A stretch of 64,000 nt of DNA from Kitasatospora terrestris (GCF_039542905.1 NZ_BAABIS010000001.1:8122001-8186000), one strand, 5' to 3'; shown: positions 24,350-33,907, counted from the first letter of the stretch. Program-made: numbers and translations. The notes: generated by a model not told the origin, from the letters alone.

Positions 24350-25306
24350 TCAGCGGGCGAGGGCCGGCAGCACCTGGTCGCGGTAGGCGTCGAAGAAGTC
24401 CGCCTGGTCCGGGCCGATCTGCCCGACGTAGACCTCGTCGAATCCGGCGCGGGCGTAGGCGCGGACCGTCTCGACGTGCTCTTCGACCGCGTCACCGCAG
24501 GTGACCGCGTCGGCGACCATGTCGCGGGTCACCAGCTCGGTGGCCTGCTCGAAGTGGGTCGGGGTGGGCAGGAGCTGCGCGAGTTCGCCCGGCAGCAGTT
24601 CGGTGGGCCAGAGCCGGTGCACCACGTCGACGGCCTTGAGCCGGTCGCTGCTCCAGCAGACCTTCACCCCGCCGACGACCTTCCGGCCCTCCCCGCCGCC
24701 CTCCCGGAAGGCCCCCACCAGGTCGGCGTCCGGTGTCATGGTGACGAAGCCGTCCCCGATCCGCCCGGCCAATTCGGCGGCCTTGGGGCCGAACCCGGAC
24801 ACGAGGACGGGCAGCGGCCCGTCGGGTGCGGTGTAGAGGCGGGCGTTGTCGACGGTGTAGTGCCGTCCGCGGTGGCTGACGAGGTCACCGGTGAACAGCT
24901 TGCGCATCACCTCGACCGCCTCCTCCAGCATGTCGGCCCTCTCCTCGAAGGAGGGCCACCGCCCGCCCAGGACGTGCTCGTTGAGGGCTTCGCCGGTGCC
25001 CACGCCGAGCTCGAACCGGCCGTCGAGCAGGACGCTGGAGGTGGCTGCGGCCTGCGCCGTGATCGCGGGGTGGACGCGCAGCGTCGGGCAGGTCACCAAC
25101 GTGGTGACGGGCAGGCCGACGGCCTGTGACAGCGCGCCGATCATCGACCACACGAACGCGCTGTTGCCCTGGGCGTCGTTCCACGGGTGGAAGTGGTCGG
25201 AGATCGCCAGCCGGGTGAACCCGGCCTGCTGCGCCCGCCGGGCCTGGTCGAGCAACTCCGCCGGGGTGAACTCCTCGCACGACAGGAAGTACCCGTACTC
25301 GGTCAT
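24350..25306 (-). CDS. F420-dependent LLM-class oxidoreductase
   Basis: A 318-residue luciferase-like TIM-barrel enzyme using coenzyme F420 or FMN. It starts MTEYGYFLSCEEFTPAELLDQA and has RLAISDHFHPWND, LDGRFELGVGTGEALNEHVLG, PVLVSGFGPKAAELAGRIGDG and AGFDEVYVGQIGPDQ near the end. This set matches the F420 subfamily often called TIGR03557, a glucose-6-phosphate-dehydrogenase-like group. ATG 25306 follows AGGAG/AGGA. Flanked by hairpins on both sides, so it is probably monocistronic. Confidence 0.9.
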   Translation of the reverse strand: MTEYGYFLSCEEFTPAELLDQARRAQQAGFTRLAISDHFHPWNDAQGNSAFVWSMIGALSQAVGLPVTTLVTCPTLRVHPAITAQAAATSSVLLDGRFELGVGTGEALNEHVLGGRWPSFEERADMLEEAVEVMRKLFTGDLVSHRGRHYTVDNARLYTAPDGPLPVLVSGFGPKAAELAGRIGDGFVTMTPDADLVGAFREGGGEGRKVVGGVKVCWSSDRLKAVDVVHRLWPTELLPGELAQLLPTPTHFEQATELVTRDMVADAVTCGDAVEEHVETVRAYARAGFDEVYVGQIGPDQADFFDAYRDQVLPALAR

Positions 25307-25375
25307 CGGATCCTGCTCCTCTCTCGCTGTGGAAGGCGCCCGGCAGCAGGCGCCGGGGCGTGCGCCGGGTCGGCT

Positions 25376-25429
25376 GCCCGGCCGGTGGCCGGGCAAACCG
25401 TGGAGCTGCCCGTCTTCCGGGAGACGGGC
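25376..25429. terminator. Two tandem hairpins downstream of the GH15 gene
   Basis: GCCCGGCC-GGT-GGCCGGGC (25376-25394) and GCCCGTCT-TCCGGG-AGACGGGC (25408-25429), both perfect 8-bp stems, lie just after the GH15 stop codon. Confidence 0.75.
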
Positions 25430-25448
25430 ATCCCGGCCGCCACGGCGG

Positions 25449-27209
25449 TCAGCGGGCGGGTGCGAGTGCGGCGGCGGTCTCCAGCAGCAGGGCGTGGACG
25501 AAGGCCTGGGGCAGGTTGCCGCGCAGCTGGCGCTGGGCGACGTCGAACTCCTCGGCGTACAGGCCCGGCGGCCCGCAGGCGGCTCTGTTGCGTTCGAACC
25601 AGCGCACCGCCTCGATGCCGTCGCCCTGCTGGTGGTGGGCGAGGGCGACCAGGAACCCGCACAGCAGGAAGGCGCCCTCGGCGTCCTGCAGGGGCTGCCG
25701 GTCGTGCCGGAACCGGTAGCAGTAGTGGTCCCGGGCGAGGTCGGTGAGGACGGCGTCCAGGGTGGCGCGGGTGCGGGGGTCATCGGCGGGCAGCGCCCCG
25801 CGGACGGCGGGTAGCAGCAGTGCGGCGTCGACGCCCGGGTCGGTGGGGGAGCGCTGCCAGCGCCCCGACGGGTGCAGGCAGTCGGCGTCGACGCTCGCGA
25901 CCAGGCGGTCGGCGAGGGCCTCCCAGCGGGCCGCCCGGCCGCGGCCGGAAGCGGGCTGCGGGGCGGTGGCGACGGCCCGCAGCCCGGCGGCGCAGGTCAG
26001 CCTGCTGTGCGCCCACCGGTCCGGGTGGAGTTCCCAGATCCCGGCGTCCTTCTCGGTGTGGCGGGCGGCGACGGCGTCGGCGGCGATCCGGACGGCGCGC
26101 CACCCGTCCGTGTCCAGCAGGTCGTGGCGGGCGCCGGCGGCGAGCAGCAGCAGGCACTCGCCGAAGACGTCGAGCTGGAACTGGTGGTTGACGCGGTTCC
26201 CGACGACGTCGAACCCGCCGGGGTAACCGGGCAGGTCGAGCGTGCGGGGATCCGGTACCGGGGCGCCGGTGGCGGAGTAGGCGGGGGCGAGGCGGGGGCC
26301 GTCGTCGAGCAGGCGGGCGGTCACGAACCGCAGGGAGTCCTGGAGCAGGGGGTGCGGGCCGACCCTGGCGGCGGCCTGGCCGATGTAGGCCTGGTCGCGG
26401 ATCCACACGTACCGGTAGTCGTAGTTGCGCCCCTGCTCGGCGCGTTCCGGCAGGCTGGTGGTGGCCGCGGCGACGGTGCCGCCGCTCGGGCCGGTCAGGC
26501 CGGTGAGGACGGCGCAGGCGTGTCGGGCGTCCCGCCCCGCCAGGACGCCGTCCGGTTCGGGCACCTGCTCGGCCCAGGCCGTCTCGGTCGCGCGCCAGAG
26601 CCGCCCGGCGGGCTCCGGGGCCGGCAGCGGCCGGTCGGACACCTCCAGAACGAGGTCCTGGGACGCTCCGGCCGCCACCCGCAGGACGCTGTGCAGCCCG
26701 GCCGGTCCGGCCTGCGCGTCGGGGCAGCCGCTCAGCCGCAGGTGCAGGTCGCCGGCCCGGGCCGTCCAGGTGCCGTCCTCGTCGCGTCGCAGCGCCCGCA
26801 TCGGCGCGGTGCCGAACTCCGCGGCCGCCTCCAGGCGGACGTCCAGGTGCGCGTCGCCGTCGACGGCCAGCACCCTGCGCAGCACCACGGCCCGGTGCGG
26901 GTCTCCCGGGTGGGCGAGTGCCTCGCGGCATTCGGTGATGCCGTCGGTGGTGGTCCAGCGGCTGCGCCAGACGAGGCTGCCGGGCTCGTAGTAGCCGCCC
27001 CACACGAAGGGCCGGGCGGGGGTGACGCCGTACCAGCCGTCACCGCCGATCAGGGCGGCGAAGACGGCGTCGCTGTCCCAGCGGGGCGCGCACATCCACC
27101 CGATGTCGCCGCGGGGCCCCACCAGGGCCCCGCGGTGGCCGTCGGCGAGCAGAGCGTAATCGCGCAGGACGTGGGGCGCGGGTGGACCCGCGGGGGTGGA
27201 GGCGGTCAA
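25449..27209 (-). CDS. Glycoside hydrolase family 15 protein (glucoamylase/trehalase-like)
   Basis: A 586-residue cytoplasmic enzyme with no signal peptide. The N-terminal beta-domain begins LRDYALLADGHRGALVGPRGDIGWMCAPRWDSDAVF; the (alpha/alpha)6 catalytic domain shows RNYDYRYVWIRDQAYIGQA, NRVNHQFQLDVFGECLLLL and DAGIWELHPDRWAHSR, where the Glu of W-E-L is the likely general acid. Actinobacterial members include trehalases and isomalto-dextranases. The start is TTG 27209 with AAGGAG about 9 nt upstream. A 123-bp gap separates it from the enolase-superfamily gene upstream; it could be the last gene of that transcript. Confidence 0.9.
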   Translation of the reverse strand: MTASTPAGPPAPHVLRDYALLADGHRGALVGPRGDIGWMCAPRWDSDAVFAALIGGDGWYGVTPARPFVWGGYYEPGSLVWRSRWTTTDGITECREALAHPGDPHRAVVLRRVLAVDGDAHLDVRLEAAAEFGTAPMRALRRDEDGTWTARAGDLHLRLSGCPDAQAGPAGLHSVLRVAAGASQDLVLEVSDRPLPAPEPAGRLWRATETAWAEQVPEPDGVLAGRDARHACAVLTGLTGPSGGTVAAATTSLPERAEQGRNYDYRYVWIRDQAYIGQAAARVGPHPLLQDSLRFVTARLLDDGPRLAPAYSATGAPVPDPRTLDLPGYPGGFDVVGNRVNHQFQLDVFGECLLLLAAGARHDLLDTDGWRAVRIAADAVAARHTEKDAGIWELHPDRWAHSRLTCAAGLRAVATAPQPASGRGRAARWEALADRLVASVDADCLHPSGRWQRSPTDPGVDAALLLPAVRGALPADDPRTRATLDAVLTDLARDHYCYRFRHDRQPLQDAEGAFLLCGFLVALAHHQQGDGIEAVRWFERNRAACGPPGLYAEEFDVAQRQLRGNLPQAFVHALLLETAAALAPAR

Positions 27210-27332
27210 CGGGTCGTCTCCTTCCGTGGCAGGGCGCGGGCGTGGGACGGCCCCCGGCGGGGCAGGCGCCCGGTGATCGAGCGGCCGTTGCCGTACCGAG
27301 CGGCGGTCCGGCCCCGGGTCGGGCCGGTGCCC

Positions 27333-28445
27333 TCACCCGGGGACACGGAAGCGCTCCTGGACCTCGTGGCGGACCGTCACCCCGAGCCCGGGGCGGCCCG
27401 AGCGCCCCGGTTGCAGGACGCCCCCGTCGGGTGCGAGGACACCGTCGAAGAGCAGGTTCTCGATGCGGACGTGGTCGTGGAACCACTCCAGGTGCCGCAG
27501 GTTCGGCACGGCGGTCGCGGCGTGCGCGTGGACGTGCGGGGCGCAGTGCCCCGACAGGTCCAGGCCGTGGGCCTGGGCCAGGGCGGCGGCGCGCAGCCAG
27601 CCGGTGATGCCGCCGCACCGGGTGGCGTCGGCCTGCAGGCAGTCCACGGCCGGAGCCATGCGGGCGAAGTAGGGCAGGTCGTAGCCGTACTCGCCGGCCG
27701 CGACGTCCGCGGTGACCGCGTCGCGGACCAGCGCCAGGCCCGCCAGGTCGTCGGAGGACACGGGCTCCTCGAACCAGCTGACGCCCAGCCCGGCCAGGGT
27801 GCGGCCGACCCGGACGGCCTGTTTGCGGGTGTAGGCGCCGTTGGCGTCCACGTAGAGCTCGGCGTCCTCGCCCACCAGGGCGCGGGCCTGTTCGGCGCGT
27901 TCCAGGTCCCGCCGTTCGCGGGCGCCCCACTGCTCGCCGATCTTGATCTTGAAGCGGGTGAAGCCCTGCCCGGCCCAACCCCGCAACTGCTCGGCCAGCC
28001 GCTCGTGGCCGTAGGTGGTGAAGCCGCCGCTGCCGTAGAGCGGCACCTCGCGGCGGGCGGCGCCGAGCAGGTCGACCAGCGGTAGGTCGAGCAGACGGGC
28101 CTTGAGGTCCCACAGGGCGATGTCGACGGCCGAGAGGGCGCCCGCGACCAGCCCGGGCCGGCCGGCGTTGCGCACGGCGCGGCTCATCGCCCCGTTGGCG
28201 GCGGGCACGTCGAACGCCGGGCCGCCGACGACGGTGTCGCGCAGCAGGCCGGTGACCACGTGGGCGATGGCGGGGGCGCCGTAGGTCCAGCCCAGGCCGG
28301 TGGTCCCGCCGCTGGTCGCCCGCACGAGGACCATGGTGGTGGCGTCCCAGGAGAGCGTGCCGTCGGCCTCCGGGGCGTCCGTGGGGAAGGTGAGGACCTG
28401 GACCTCGACGGCCTCGATCCGTGGCGCCGCGGGGCTGCCGGTCAT
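27333..28445 (-). CDS. Enolase-superfamily enzyme (mandelate racemase/muconate-lactonizing type)
   Basis: A 370-residue (beta/alpha)7-beta barrel enzyme. The capping domain precedes GLGWTYGAPAIAHVV; barrel motifs are FKIKIGEQWG (Lys base pair), YVDANGAYTRKQAVR (metal Asp/Asn), WFEEPVSSDD (metal Glu), DVAAGEYGYD (metal Glu) and DATRCGGITGWLRAAALA, with LSGHCAPHVHAH carrying the His of the His-Asp dyad. This suggests a sugar-acid dehydratase. ATG 28445 overlaps the DUF1360 stop (ATGA). It ends an operon with a FAD/FeS oxidoreductase and a TPP oxidase. Confidence 0.9.
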   Translation of the reverse strand: MTGSPAAPRIEAVEVQVLTFPTDAPEADGTLSWDATTMVLVRATSGGTTGLGWTYGAPAIAHVVTGLLRDTVVGGPAFDVPAANGAMSRAVRNAGRPGLVAGALSAVDIALWDLKARLLDLPLVDLLGAARREVPLYGSGGFTTYGHERLAEQLRGWAGQGFTRFKIKIGEQWGARERRDLERAEQARALVGEDAELYVDANGAYTRKQAVRVGRTLAGLGVSWFEEPVSSDDLAGLALVRDAVTADVAAGEYGYDLPYFARMAPAVDCLQADATRCGGITGWLRAAALAQAHGLDLSGHCAPHVHAHAATAVPNLRHLEWFHDHVRIENLLFDGVLAPDGGVLQPGRSGRPGLGVTVRHEVQERFRVPG

Positions 28446-28957
28446 GACGGCCCGTCGGCCGCGTGCTGGGCGGTCACCCGGGCGAAGTGGAGGAAGTCGG
28501 CCCCGGCCAGGGCGGCGAGGGTGGAGGTGGCCAGCCGGGTGGCGCGGGGTGCGAACAGCGATCCGACGGTGATCGCGGTGGCCACCCACAGGCCGGTGCA
28601 GAACGGGCAGGTGACCAGTTCGCCGACGGCCTTGCGGACCCCGGAGCCCCGGACGTCCTCGTCCAGCTCGGCCGGGCCGGAGGCGCCCTGGAAGCGGGTG
28701 AAGGGCGCCCGCAGCGGGCTGGTGACCGGGTCCTTGGCGATCAGCCGGGCCAGCTGGTGGGTGGCCAGGGCGTTGACCGCCAGGTCCCACGGCCCGGGCG
28801 CCGGCAGGGGTCTGCGGGTCGCCCGGGCGGCCGTGACCGCTGCCGCGACGGTGCCGGCGTAGACGGCCATCGTGCCGGTGTAGGCGGCGAGCGGGCGGTC
28901 GTCGCCGCCGGTGTAGGCGTGGGCCTCGTGGTGCAGCAGGTCCTGCAGGGCGCTCAT
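28442..28957 (-). CDS. DUF1360-family membrane protein
   Basis: A 171-residue protein with two or three hydrophobic segments (LAAYTGTMAVYAGTVAAAV, WDLAVNALATHQLARLI, LVTCPFCTGLWVATAITVG). The CPFCTG motif after GELV and RLIAKDPVTSPLRAPFTRF are typical of DUF1360. ATG 28957 has AAGGAG at 6 nt and overlaps the preceding gene by 4 bp; the 3' end overlaps the enolase gene by 4 bp. Role unknown; the context suggests a partner of the redox enzymes. Confidence 0.88.
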   Translation of the reverse strand: MSALQDLLHHEAHAYTGGDDRPLAAYTGTMAVYAGTVAAAVTAARATRRPLPAPGPWDLAVNALATHQLARLIAKDPVTSPLRAPFTRFQGASGPAELDEDVRGSGVRKAVGELVTCPFCTGLWVATAITVGSLFAPRATRLATSTLAALAGADFLHFARVTAQHAADGPS

Positions 28958-31900
28958 GGTGTCTCCTTCCGGGCGCGCCGGCGGTGCCGGGCGGCGAGCA
29001 GCGCGCCCACGGTCAGCCCGGCCGCGGTGCCGGCCGTCGCCGCGGCCCGCCGGGCGGCCGCGGGGTGCGGCCGCGGCCGTGGAGCCGCCCGCTCGGGCCG
29101 GTCGTCCGGCAGGGGGCCGTCGAGGGCGAGCGCGAGGGCTTCGGCCAGGTGCAGGGCCCGGCGCCCGGTGTCGGCCTGGTCGATCTGGGTGCGGCAGCTG
29201 AAGCCGTCGGCCAGCACGAGCGCGTCGGGGGCGGTGTCGCGCACGGCCGGCAGGACGCCCTGCTCGGCGATGGTCAGGGACAGGTCGTAGTGCCCGCGTT
29301 CGAAGCCGAAGTTGCCGGCCAGGCCGCAGCAGCCCTCGTCGAGGACGTCCGCGTCGATGCCGGCCCGGCGCAGCAGCTCGCCGTCCGGGTCCGCGCCGAG
29401 GACGGCGTGCTGGTGGCAGTGGGTCTGCACGGTGGCCGCACGGTCCAGCCGCGGCGGCTGCCAGCCGTCGGGGGCGTGGCCGGCGAGCTGTTCGGCGAAG
29501 GTGCGCACCTGGGCGGCCAGCCGGGCGATGTCCTGGTCGCCGTCGAGGAGTTCGGGGGCGTCGGCGCGGAACACCGCGGTGCAGGACGGTTCGAGACCGA
29601 CGATCGGGGTGCCGGCCTCCAGCCACGGCCGCAGCACCCGCGTGGTCCGCCGCAGGACGCGGCGGGCGGTGGCGAGCTGGCCGGTGGAGATCCAGGTCAG
29701 GCCGCAGCACACCGGCTCGTCCGGGACCGCGACGCGGAAGCCGGCGTCCTCCAGCACCCGGACCGCGGCCCGGGCGACGTGGGGGTGGAAGTGGTTGGAG
29801 AAGGTGTCCGGCCACAGCACCACGGTGCGCGGATCCGACGGGTCGGGCTGCGGTCCGCCGAAGGCGTGCCGGTGCTCCTGGAAGGAGTGGGTGGCGAAGA
29901 GCGGGGCGTCGCGTCGCGGGTCGATGCCGGCCAGCAGCTTGCCGAGCCGTCCGACGGCCGGGGCCCGCAGGGCCGCGTTGGCCAGGCCCGGCAGGCCGGG
30001 AGCGGTGCGGACCAGGCGCGCCCACAGCGGGAGCCAGCCCATCGCGTAGTGGGCCGGCGGGCGCAGCCGGTGCTCGTAGTGGTGGGCGAGGAACTCGGCC
30101 TTGTAGGTGGCCATGTCGACGCCGACCGGGCAGTCGGACCTGCAGCCCTTGCAGGCCAGGCAGAGGTCGAGGGCGTCGCGGACCTCGGTGGACCGCCAGC
30201 CGCCGGTGACCGGTGTGTCCTGGTGGCCGTCGAGCATCTCGAACAGCAGCCTGGCCCGGCCGCGGGTCGAGTGCTCCTCCTCCCCGGTGGCCCGGTAGGA
30301 GGGGCACATGACGCCGCCCCGGTGGGTGCGGCAGTTGCCGATCCCGACGCAGCGCAGCACGGCCTGGCCGAAGTCGTGGTCGTCGTCGGGGTAGGCGAAG
30401 TGCGTGGTGAGGGGTTCGGGGCGCCAGGCGGCGCCGATCCGGAGGTTGCCGTCGACGGGGTTCGGGTGGACGACCTTGCCGGGGTTCATCCGGTTGCCGG
30501 GGTCGAACAGGGCCTTCAGCTCGCCCATGGCCCCGACGAGTCGGGGGCCGAACATGCGGGGGAGGAGTTCGCCGCGGGCCTGGCCGTCGCCGTGCTCGCC
30601 CGACAGCGAGCCGCCGTAGGAGGCGACCAGGTCGGCGGCGTCGAACAGGAAGGACCGGAACGCCTCGACGCCCTTGCCCTCCCGCAGGCCGAACGGGATC
30701 CGGGTGTGGACGCAGCCCTGCCCGAAGTGCCCGTACAGGGAGGCCTGCTGGTACCCGTACCGGTCGAAGAGCCGCTCCAGGTCGCGCAGGTAGTCGCCCA
30801 GGCGCTCGGGGGCGACGGCGGAGTCCTCCCAGCCCTCCCAGGTCTCGGAGCCGTCCGGCGGCCGGGCGGTCACCCCGAGTCCGGCCTCCCTGGTCCTGAG
30901 CATCTCCTGCTCGCGCTGCGGGTCGTCGGACAGGGCCACGCCGGGGTCGTCCTCGTCGCGCCCGAGCGCGCGCAGCAGTTCGTGCGCCTGCGCGTCCGCC
31001 TCCTCCTTGCTGTCGCCGGTGAACTGCACCAGCAGCCAGCTGTCGCCCTCCGGAAGCCGCTCCAGGGAGTCGAGGTGGGCGTGCTCCTCGCGCATCAGCT
31101 GGGCCATCCGGCCGTCGACCGCCTCCAGTTGGGTGGGGCTCGCGTGCCGGAGCAGCTGGGGGACGGCGTCGGCGGCGGCGTAGATGTCGTCGAAGCCGAG
31201 GACCAGCAGCGCCTCCGCGGCCGGCACCTCGACGAGCTCCAACTCGGCGCGCAGCACGGTGACCAGGGTGCCTTCGCTGCCCACCAGGGCGCGGGCCACG
31301 TGGAAGCCGTTCTCCGGCAGCAGGGAGTCGAGGTTGTAGCCGGACACCCGGCGCGGGATCTTCGGGTAGCCGCGGCGGATCTCGGCGAGGTGGCGGCCGA
31401 CGAGGTCGCGCATCCCCCGGTAGAGCCGGGCCTGCGGCCCGCCGGCGGCGACGATCCGCTCGAACTCCTCCTCGCCGGTGGCGCCCGCACGGAACCGGGT
31501 GCCGTCGTAGGTGAGGACGTCGAGGCTGCGGATGTTGTCGACGGTCTTGCCGTAGGCCTGGGCGGAGGCGCCGCAGCTGTTGTTGCCGATCATCCCGCCC
31601 AGCGCGCAGTGGCTGTGGGTGGACGGCTTCGGTCCGAACTTCAGTCCGTACGGGGCGAGTTGCCGGTTGAGCTCGTCCAGGACGATGCCGGGCTCGACCA
31701 CGCAGGTCCGCCTCTCGCGGTCGACGGACAGCAGCCGGTTGCAGTACTTGGTCCAGTCGAGGACCACCGCGGTGTTGGTGCACTGCCCGCCGAGGCTGGT
31801 GCCGCCGCCGCGCGAGAGCACCGGCGCGCCGAACCGGGCGCACACGGCGACCGCGGCGGCGCCCGCCTCGACGGTGCGCGGCACCACCACGCCGATCGGC

Positions 31901-32028
31901 ACCTGCCGGTAGTTCGACCCGTCGGTCGCGTACGCGCCGCGGCTGCCCGCGTCGAACCGGACCTCGCCGTCCACCTCGGCGCGCAGCGCCCGTTCGAGGC
32001 CCGAGTGGTCCTCCCGGGGGTGGGACAC
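28954..32028 (-). CDS. FAD-linked oxidase/Fe-S oxidoreductase fusion (D-lactate/2-hydroxyglutarate dehydrogenase-like)
   Basis: A 1024-residue fusion enzyme oxidising a 2-hydroxy acid and passing electrons onward. Residues 40-540 are the PCMH FAD domain and FAD-oxidase C domain (PVLSRGGGTSLGGQCTNTAVVLD, GGMIGNNSCGASAQAYGKT, GSEGTLVTVL, GSLSGEHGDGQARGELLPRMFG, DPGNRMNPGKVV). Residues 580-690 hold ferredoxin-like cysteine clusters (CVGIGNCRTHRGGVMCPSY, CLACKGCRSDCPVGVD). A CCG domain follows (PVCCGLTWISTGQL, CCGLAGNFGFE). A basic, weakly hydrophobic tail AAATAGTAAGLTVGALLAARHRRR may touch the membrane. It starts 3 bp after the TPP oxidase and overlaps DUF1360 by 4 bp. Confidence 0.93.
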   Translation of the reverse strand: MSHPREDHSGLERALRAEVDGEVRFDAGSRGAYATDGSNYRQVPIGVVVPRTVEAGAAAVAVCARFGAPVLSRGGGTSLGGQCTNTAVVLDWTKYCNRLLSVDRERRTCVVEPGIVLDELNRQLAPYGLKFGPKPSTHSHCALGGMIGNNSCGASAQAYGKTVDNIRSLDVLTYDGTRFRAGATGEEEFERIVAAGGPQARLYRGMRDLVGRHLAEIRRGYPKIPRRVSGYNLDSLLPENGFHVARALVGSEGTLVTVLRAELELVEVPAAEALLVLGFDDIYAAADAVPQLLRHASPTQLEAVDGRMAQLMREEHAHLDSLERLPEGDSWLLVQFTGDSKEEADAQAHELLRALGRDEDDPGVALSDDPQREQEMLRTREAGLGVTARPPDGSETWEGWEDSAVAPERLGDYLRDLERLFDRYGYQQASLYGHFGQGCVHTRIPFGLREGKGVEAFRSFLFDAADLVASYGGSLSGEHGDGQARGELLPRMFGPRLVGAMGELKALFDPGNRMNPGKVVHPNPVDGNLRIGAAWRPEPLTTHFAYPDDDHDFGQAVLRCVGIGNCRTHRGGVMCPSYRATGEEEHSTRGRARLLFEMLDGHQDTPVTGGWRSTEVRDALDLCLACKGCRSDCPVGVDMATYKAEFLAHHYEHRLRPPAHYAMGWLPLWARLVRTAPGLPGLANAALRAPAVGRLGKLLAGIDPRRDAPLFATHSFQEHRHAFGGPQPDPSDPRTVVLWPDTFSNHFHPHVARAAVRVLEDAGFRVAVPDEPVCCGLTWISTGQLATARRVLRRTTRVLRPWLEAGTPIVGLEPSCTAVFRADAPELLDGDQDIARLAAQVRTFAEQLAGHAPDGWQPPRLDRAATVQTHCHQHAVLGADPDGELLRRAGIDADVLDEGCCGLAGNFGFERGHYDLSLTIAEQGVLPAVRDTAPDALVLADGFSCRTQIDQADTGRRALHLAEALALALDGPLPDDRPERAAPRPRPHPAAARRAAATAGTAAGLTVGALLAARHRRRARKETP

Positions 32029-32031
32029 CGG

Positions 32032-33822
32032 TCACTTCCCTCCGTGGCCCGGCAGGAACTCCTGCAGCTTCGCCTTGACGCCCTGGCGCACCACCGAACC
32101 GCGGTCGCTGTCGCCCTTGAGGACGGACTTCGCGGTGGCCTTGACCTGGTCCCAGTCGGCGTGCGGCGGGATCGGCGGCACCGCCGGGTCGGTGCGGAAG
32201 TCGATGACGAACGGCCGGTCCGCCGCGAGTGCCTGCCGCCACACCGGTTCCACGTCCTCGGGCCGCTCGACCCGGGCGCCGTACAGGCCGAAGGTCGAGG
32301 CGATGTCCGCGTACCGCACGTCGGGCAGGCTCTGCGACGCCTCGAACTGCGGGGCGCCCTGCATGGCGCGCATCTCCCAGGTGACCTGGTTCAGGTCGTG
32401 GTTGTTCAGCACCGCCACCACCAGGCGGGGATCGGCCCACTCCTGGTAGTACTTGGCGGCGGTGATCAGCTCGGCGAGGCCGTTCATCTGCATCGCGCCG
32501 TCACCGACGATCGCGATCGCGGGCCGGTCCGGGTGGGCGAACTTCGCGCCGATCACGTACGGCACGCCCGGACCCATCGTGGCGAGCGTGCCCGACAGCG
32601 ATCCGCGGATCCCCTCCCGGAAGCGCAGGTGGCGGGCGTACCAGTTCGCCGCCGAGCCGGAGTCCGCGGCCACGATCGCGTTGTCGGGCAGCAGCTCGTC
32701 GAGGGTGTGCACGACGTACTCCGGGTTGATCGGGTCGGCACTCACCTCCGCGCGCCGCTGCATGACCTCCCACCAGCGCGCCGCGTTCTCCTCCACGGTC
32801 TTGCGCCAGGTCCGGTCCGCCTTGTGCTCCAGCATCGGGAGCAGCCGGCGCAGGGACTCGCCCGCGTCGCCGACGAGGTTGACCTCGAACGGGTAGCGCA
32901 GGCCCACCATCGACGGGTCCAGGTCGATCTGCACCGCGCGGGCCTGGTCGAACTCGGGCAGGAACTGCGTGTACGGGAAGCTGGACCCGACCACCAGCAG
33001 GGTGTCGCAGTCACGCATCATCTCGTAGGAGGCGCGGGTGCCGAGCAGGCCGATCGACCCGGTCACGTACGGCAGCGTGTCGGGCAGCGCGTCCTTCCCG
33101 AGCAGCGCCTTCGCCACGCCCGCGCCGAGCAGGTCGGCGACCTGCTCCACCTCGGCGCGCGCGTGCCGGGCGCCCTGCCCGATCAGCATCGCGACCTTCT
33201 CGCCGGCGTTGAGCACCTCCGCCGCACGCGCCAGGTCCTGCTCGGCGGGCACGGGCGCGTAGCGGGGCACCCCGAGGCTGGACGGCACCTGCTTGAACGC
33301 GTGCGCGGGCGGCTCGTGGTCGAGCTCCTGCACGTCGGCGGGAATGATCACCGCGGTGACCGTGCGCCGGGTCGCGGCGATCCGCATCGCCCGGTCCAGC
33401 ACGTTCGGCAGCTGCGCGGGGACGGTCACCATCTCGCAGAACTCCGACGCCACGTCCTTGTACAGCGACAGGAGGTCGACCTCCTGCTGGTACGACCCGC
33501 CCATGGCCGTGCGGTCGGTCTGCCCGACGATCGCCACCACGGGCACGTGGTCGAGCTTCGCGTCGTACAGGCCGTTGAGCAGGTGGATCGCGCCCGGACC
33601 CGAGGTGGCGCAGCAGACGCCGGTGCGCCCGGAGAACTTCGCGTAGCCGACGGCCTGGAAGGCGGCCATCTCCTCGTGGCGGGCCTGGACGAAGCGGGGC
33701 CCCTCCTCCTCGGCGCGGCCCCACGCGGCCAGCAGGCCGTTGATGCCGTCACCGGGGTAGGCGAAGACGTACTCGACCTCCCACTCGCGCAGACGCCCCA
33801 GTACGTAGTCGGAAACCTTCAT
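32032..33822 (-). CDS. Thiamine-pyrophosphate enzyme, pyruvate oxidase/PoxB-like
   Basis: A 596-residue TPP-dependent enzyme with the three-domain POX fold: FAYPGDGINGLLAAW and QARHEEMAAFQAVGYAKF (catalytic Glu in RHEEMA), GVCCATSGPGAIHLLNGLYDAK, a central FAD-type domain, and the TPP motif GDGAMQMNGLAEL...LNNHDLNQVTWE (GDG-N24-NN). Likely converts pyruvate to acetate and CO2. A PoxB-like C-terminal membrane helix is not evident; the tail is Lys-rich (AKLQEFLPGHGGK). ATG 33822 has GAGGAGGAG. First gene of a four-gene operon behind a SigB-like promoter, which suits a stationary-phase or stress role. Confidence 0.92.
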   Translation of the reverse strand: MKVSDYVLGRLREWEVEYVFAYPGDGINGLLAAWGRAEEEGPRFVQARHEEMAAFQAVGYAKFSGRTGVCCATSGPGAIHLLNGLYDAKLDHVPVVAIVGQTDRTAMGGSYQQEVDLLSLYKDVASEFCEMVTVPAQLPNVLDRAMRIAATRRTVTAVIIPADVQELDHEPPAHAFKQVPSSLGVPRYAPVPAEQDLARAAEVLNAGEKVAMLIGQGARHARAEVEQVADLLGAGVAKALLGKDALPDTLPYVTGSIGLLGTRASYEMMRDCDTLLVVGSSFPYTQFLPEFDQARAVQIDLDPSMVGLRYPFEVNLVGDAGESLRRLLPMLEHKADRTWRKTVEENAARWWEVMQRRAEVSADPINPEYVVHTLDELLPDNAIVAADSGSAANWYARHLRFREGIRGSLSGTLATMGPGVPYVIGAKFAHPDRPAIAIVGDGAMQMNGLAELITAAKYYQEWADPRLVVAVLNNHDLNQVTWEMRAMQGAPQFEASQSLPDVRYADIASTFGLYGARVERPEDVEPVWRQALAADRPFVIDFRTDPAVPPIPPHADWDQVKATAKSVLKGDSDRGSVVRQGVKAKLQEFLPGHGGK

Positions 33823-33883
33823 CGTCCAACTCCTCCTCAGCGCGGGATCACGGCCCGGGCACCGGGACCGTGTCCCCTGCGGC

Positions 33884-33907
33884 TAACCCGCCCCGCCGTG
33901 ACCAAAC
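33884..33907 (-). promoter_or_regulatory. Predicted SigB-class promoter of the TPP-oxidase operon
   Basis: Minus-strand GTTT (33904-33907), 14 bp, GGGTTA (33884-33889), about 60 bp before the start codon. The -35 is the preferred SigB form; the -10 differs by one base from GGGTA. Confidence 0.5.
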
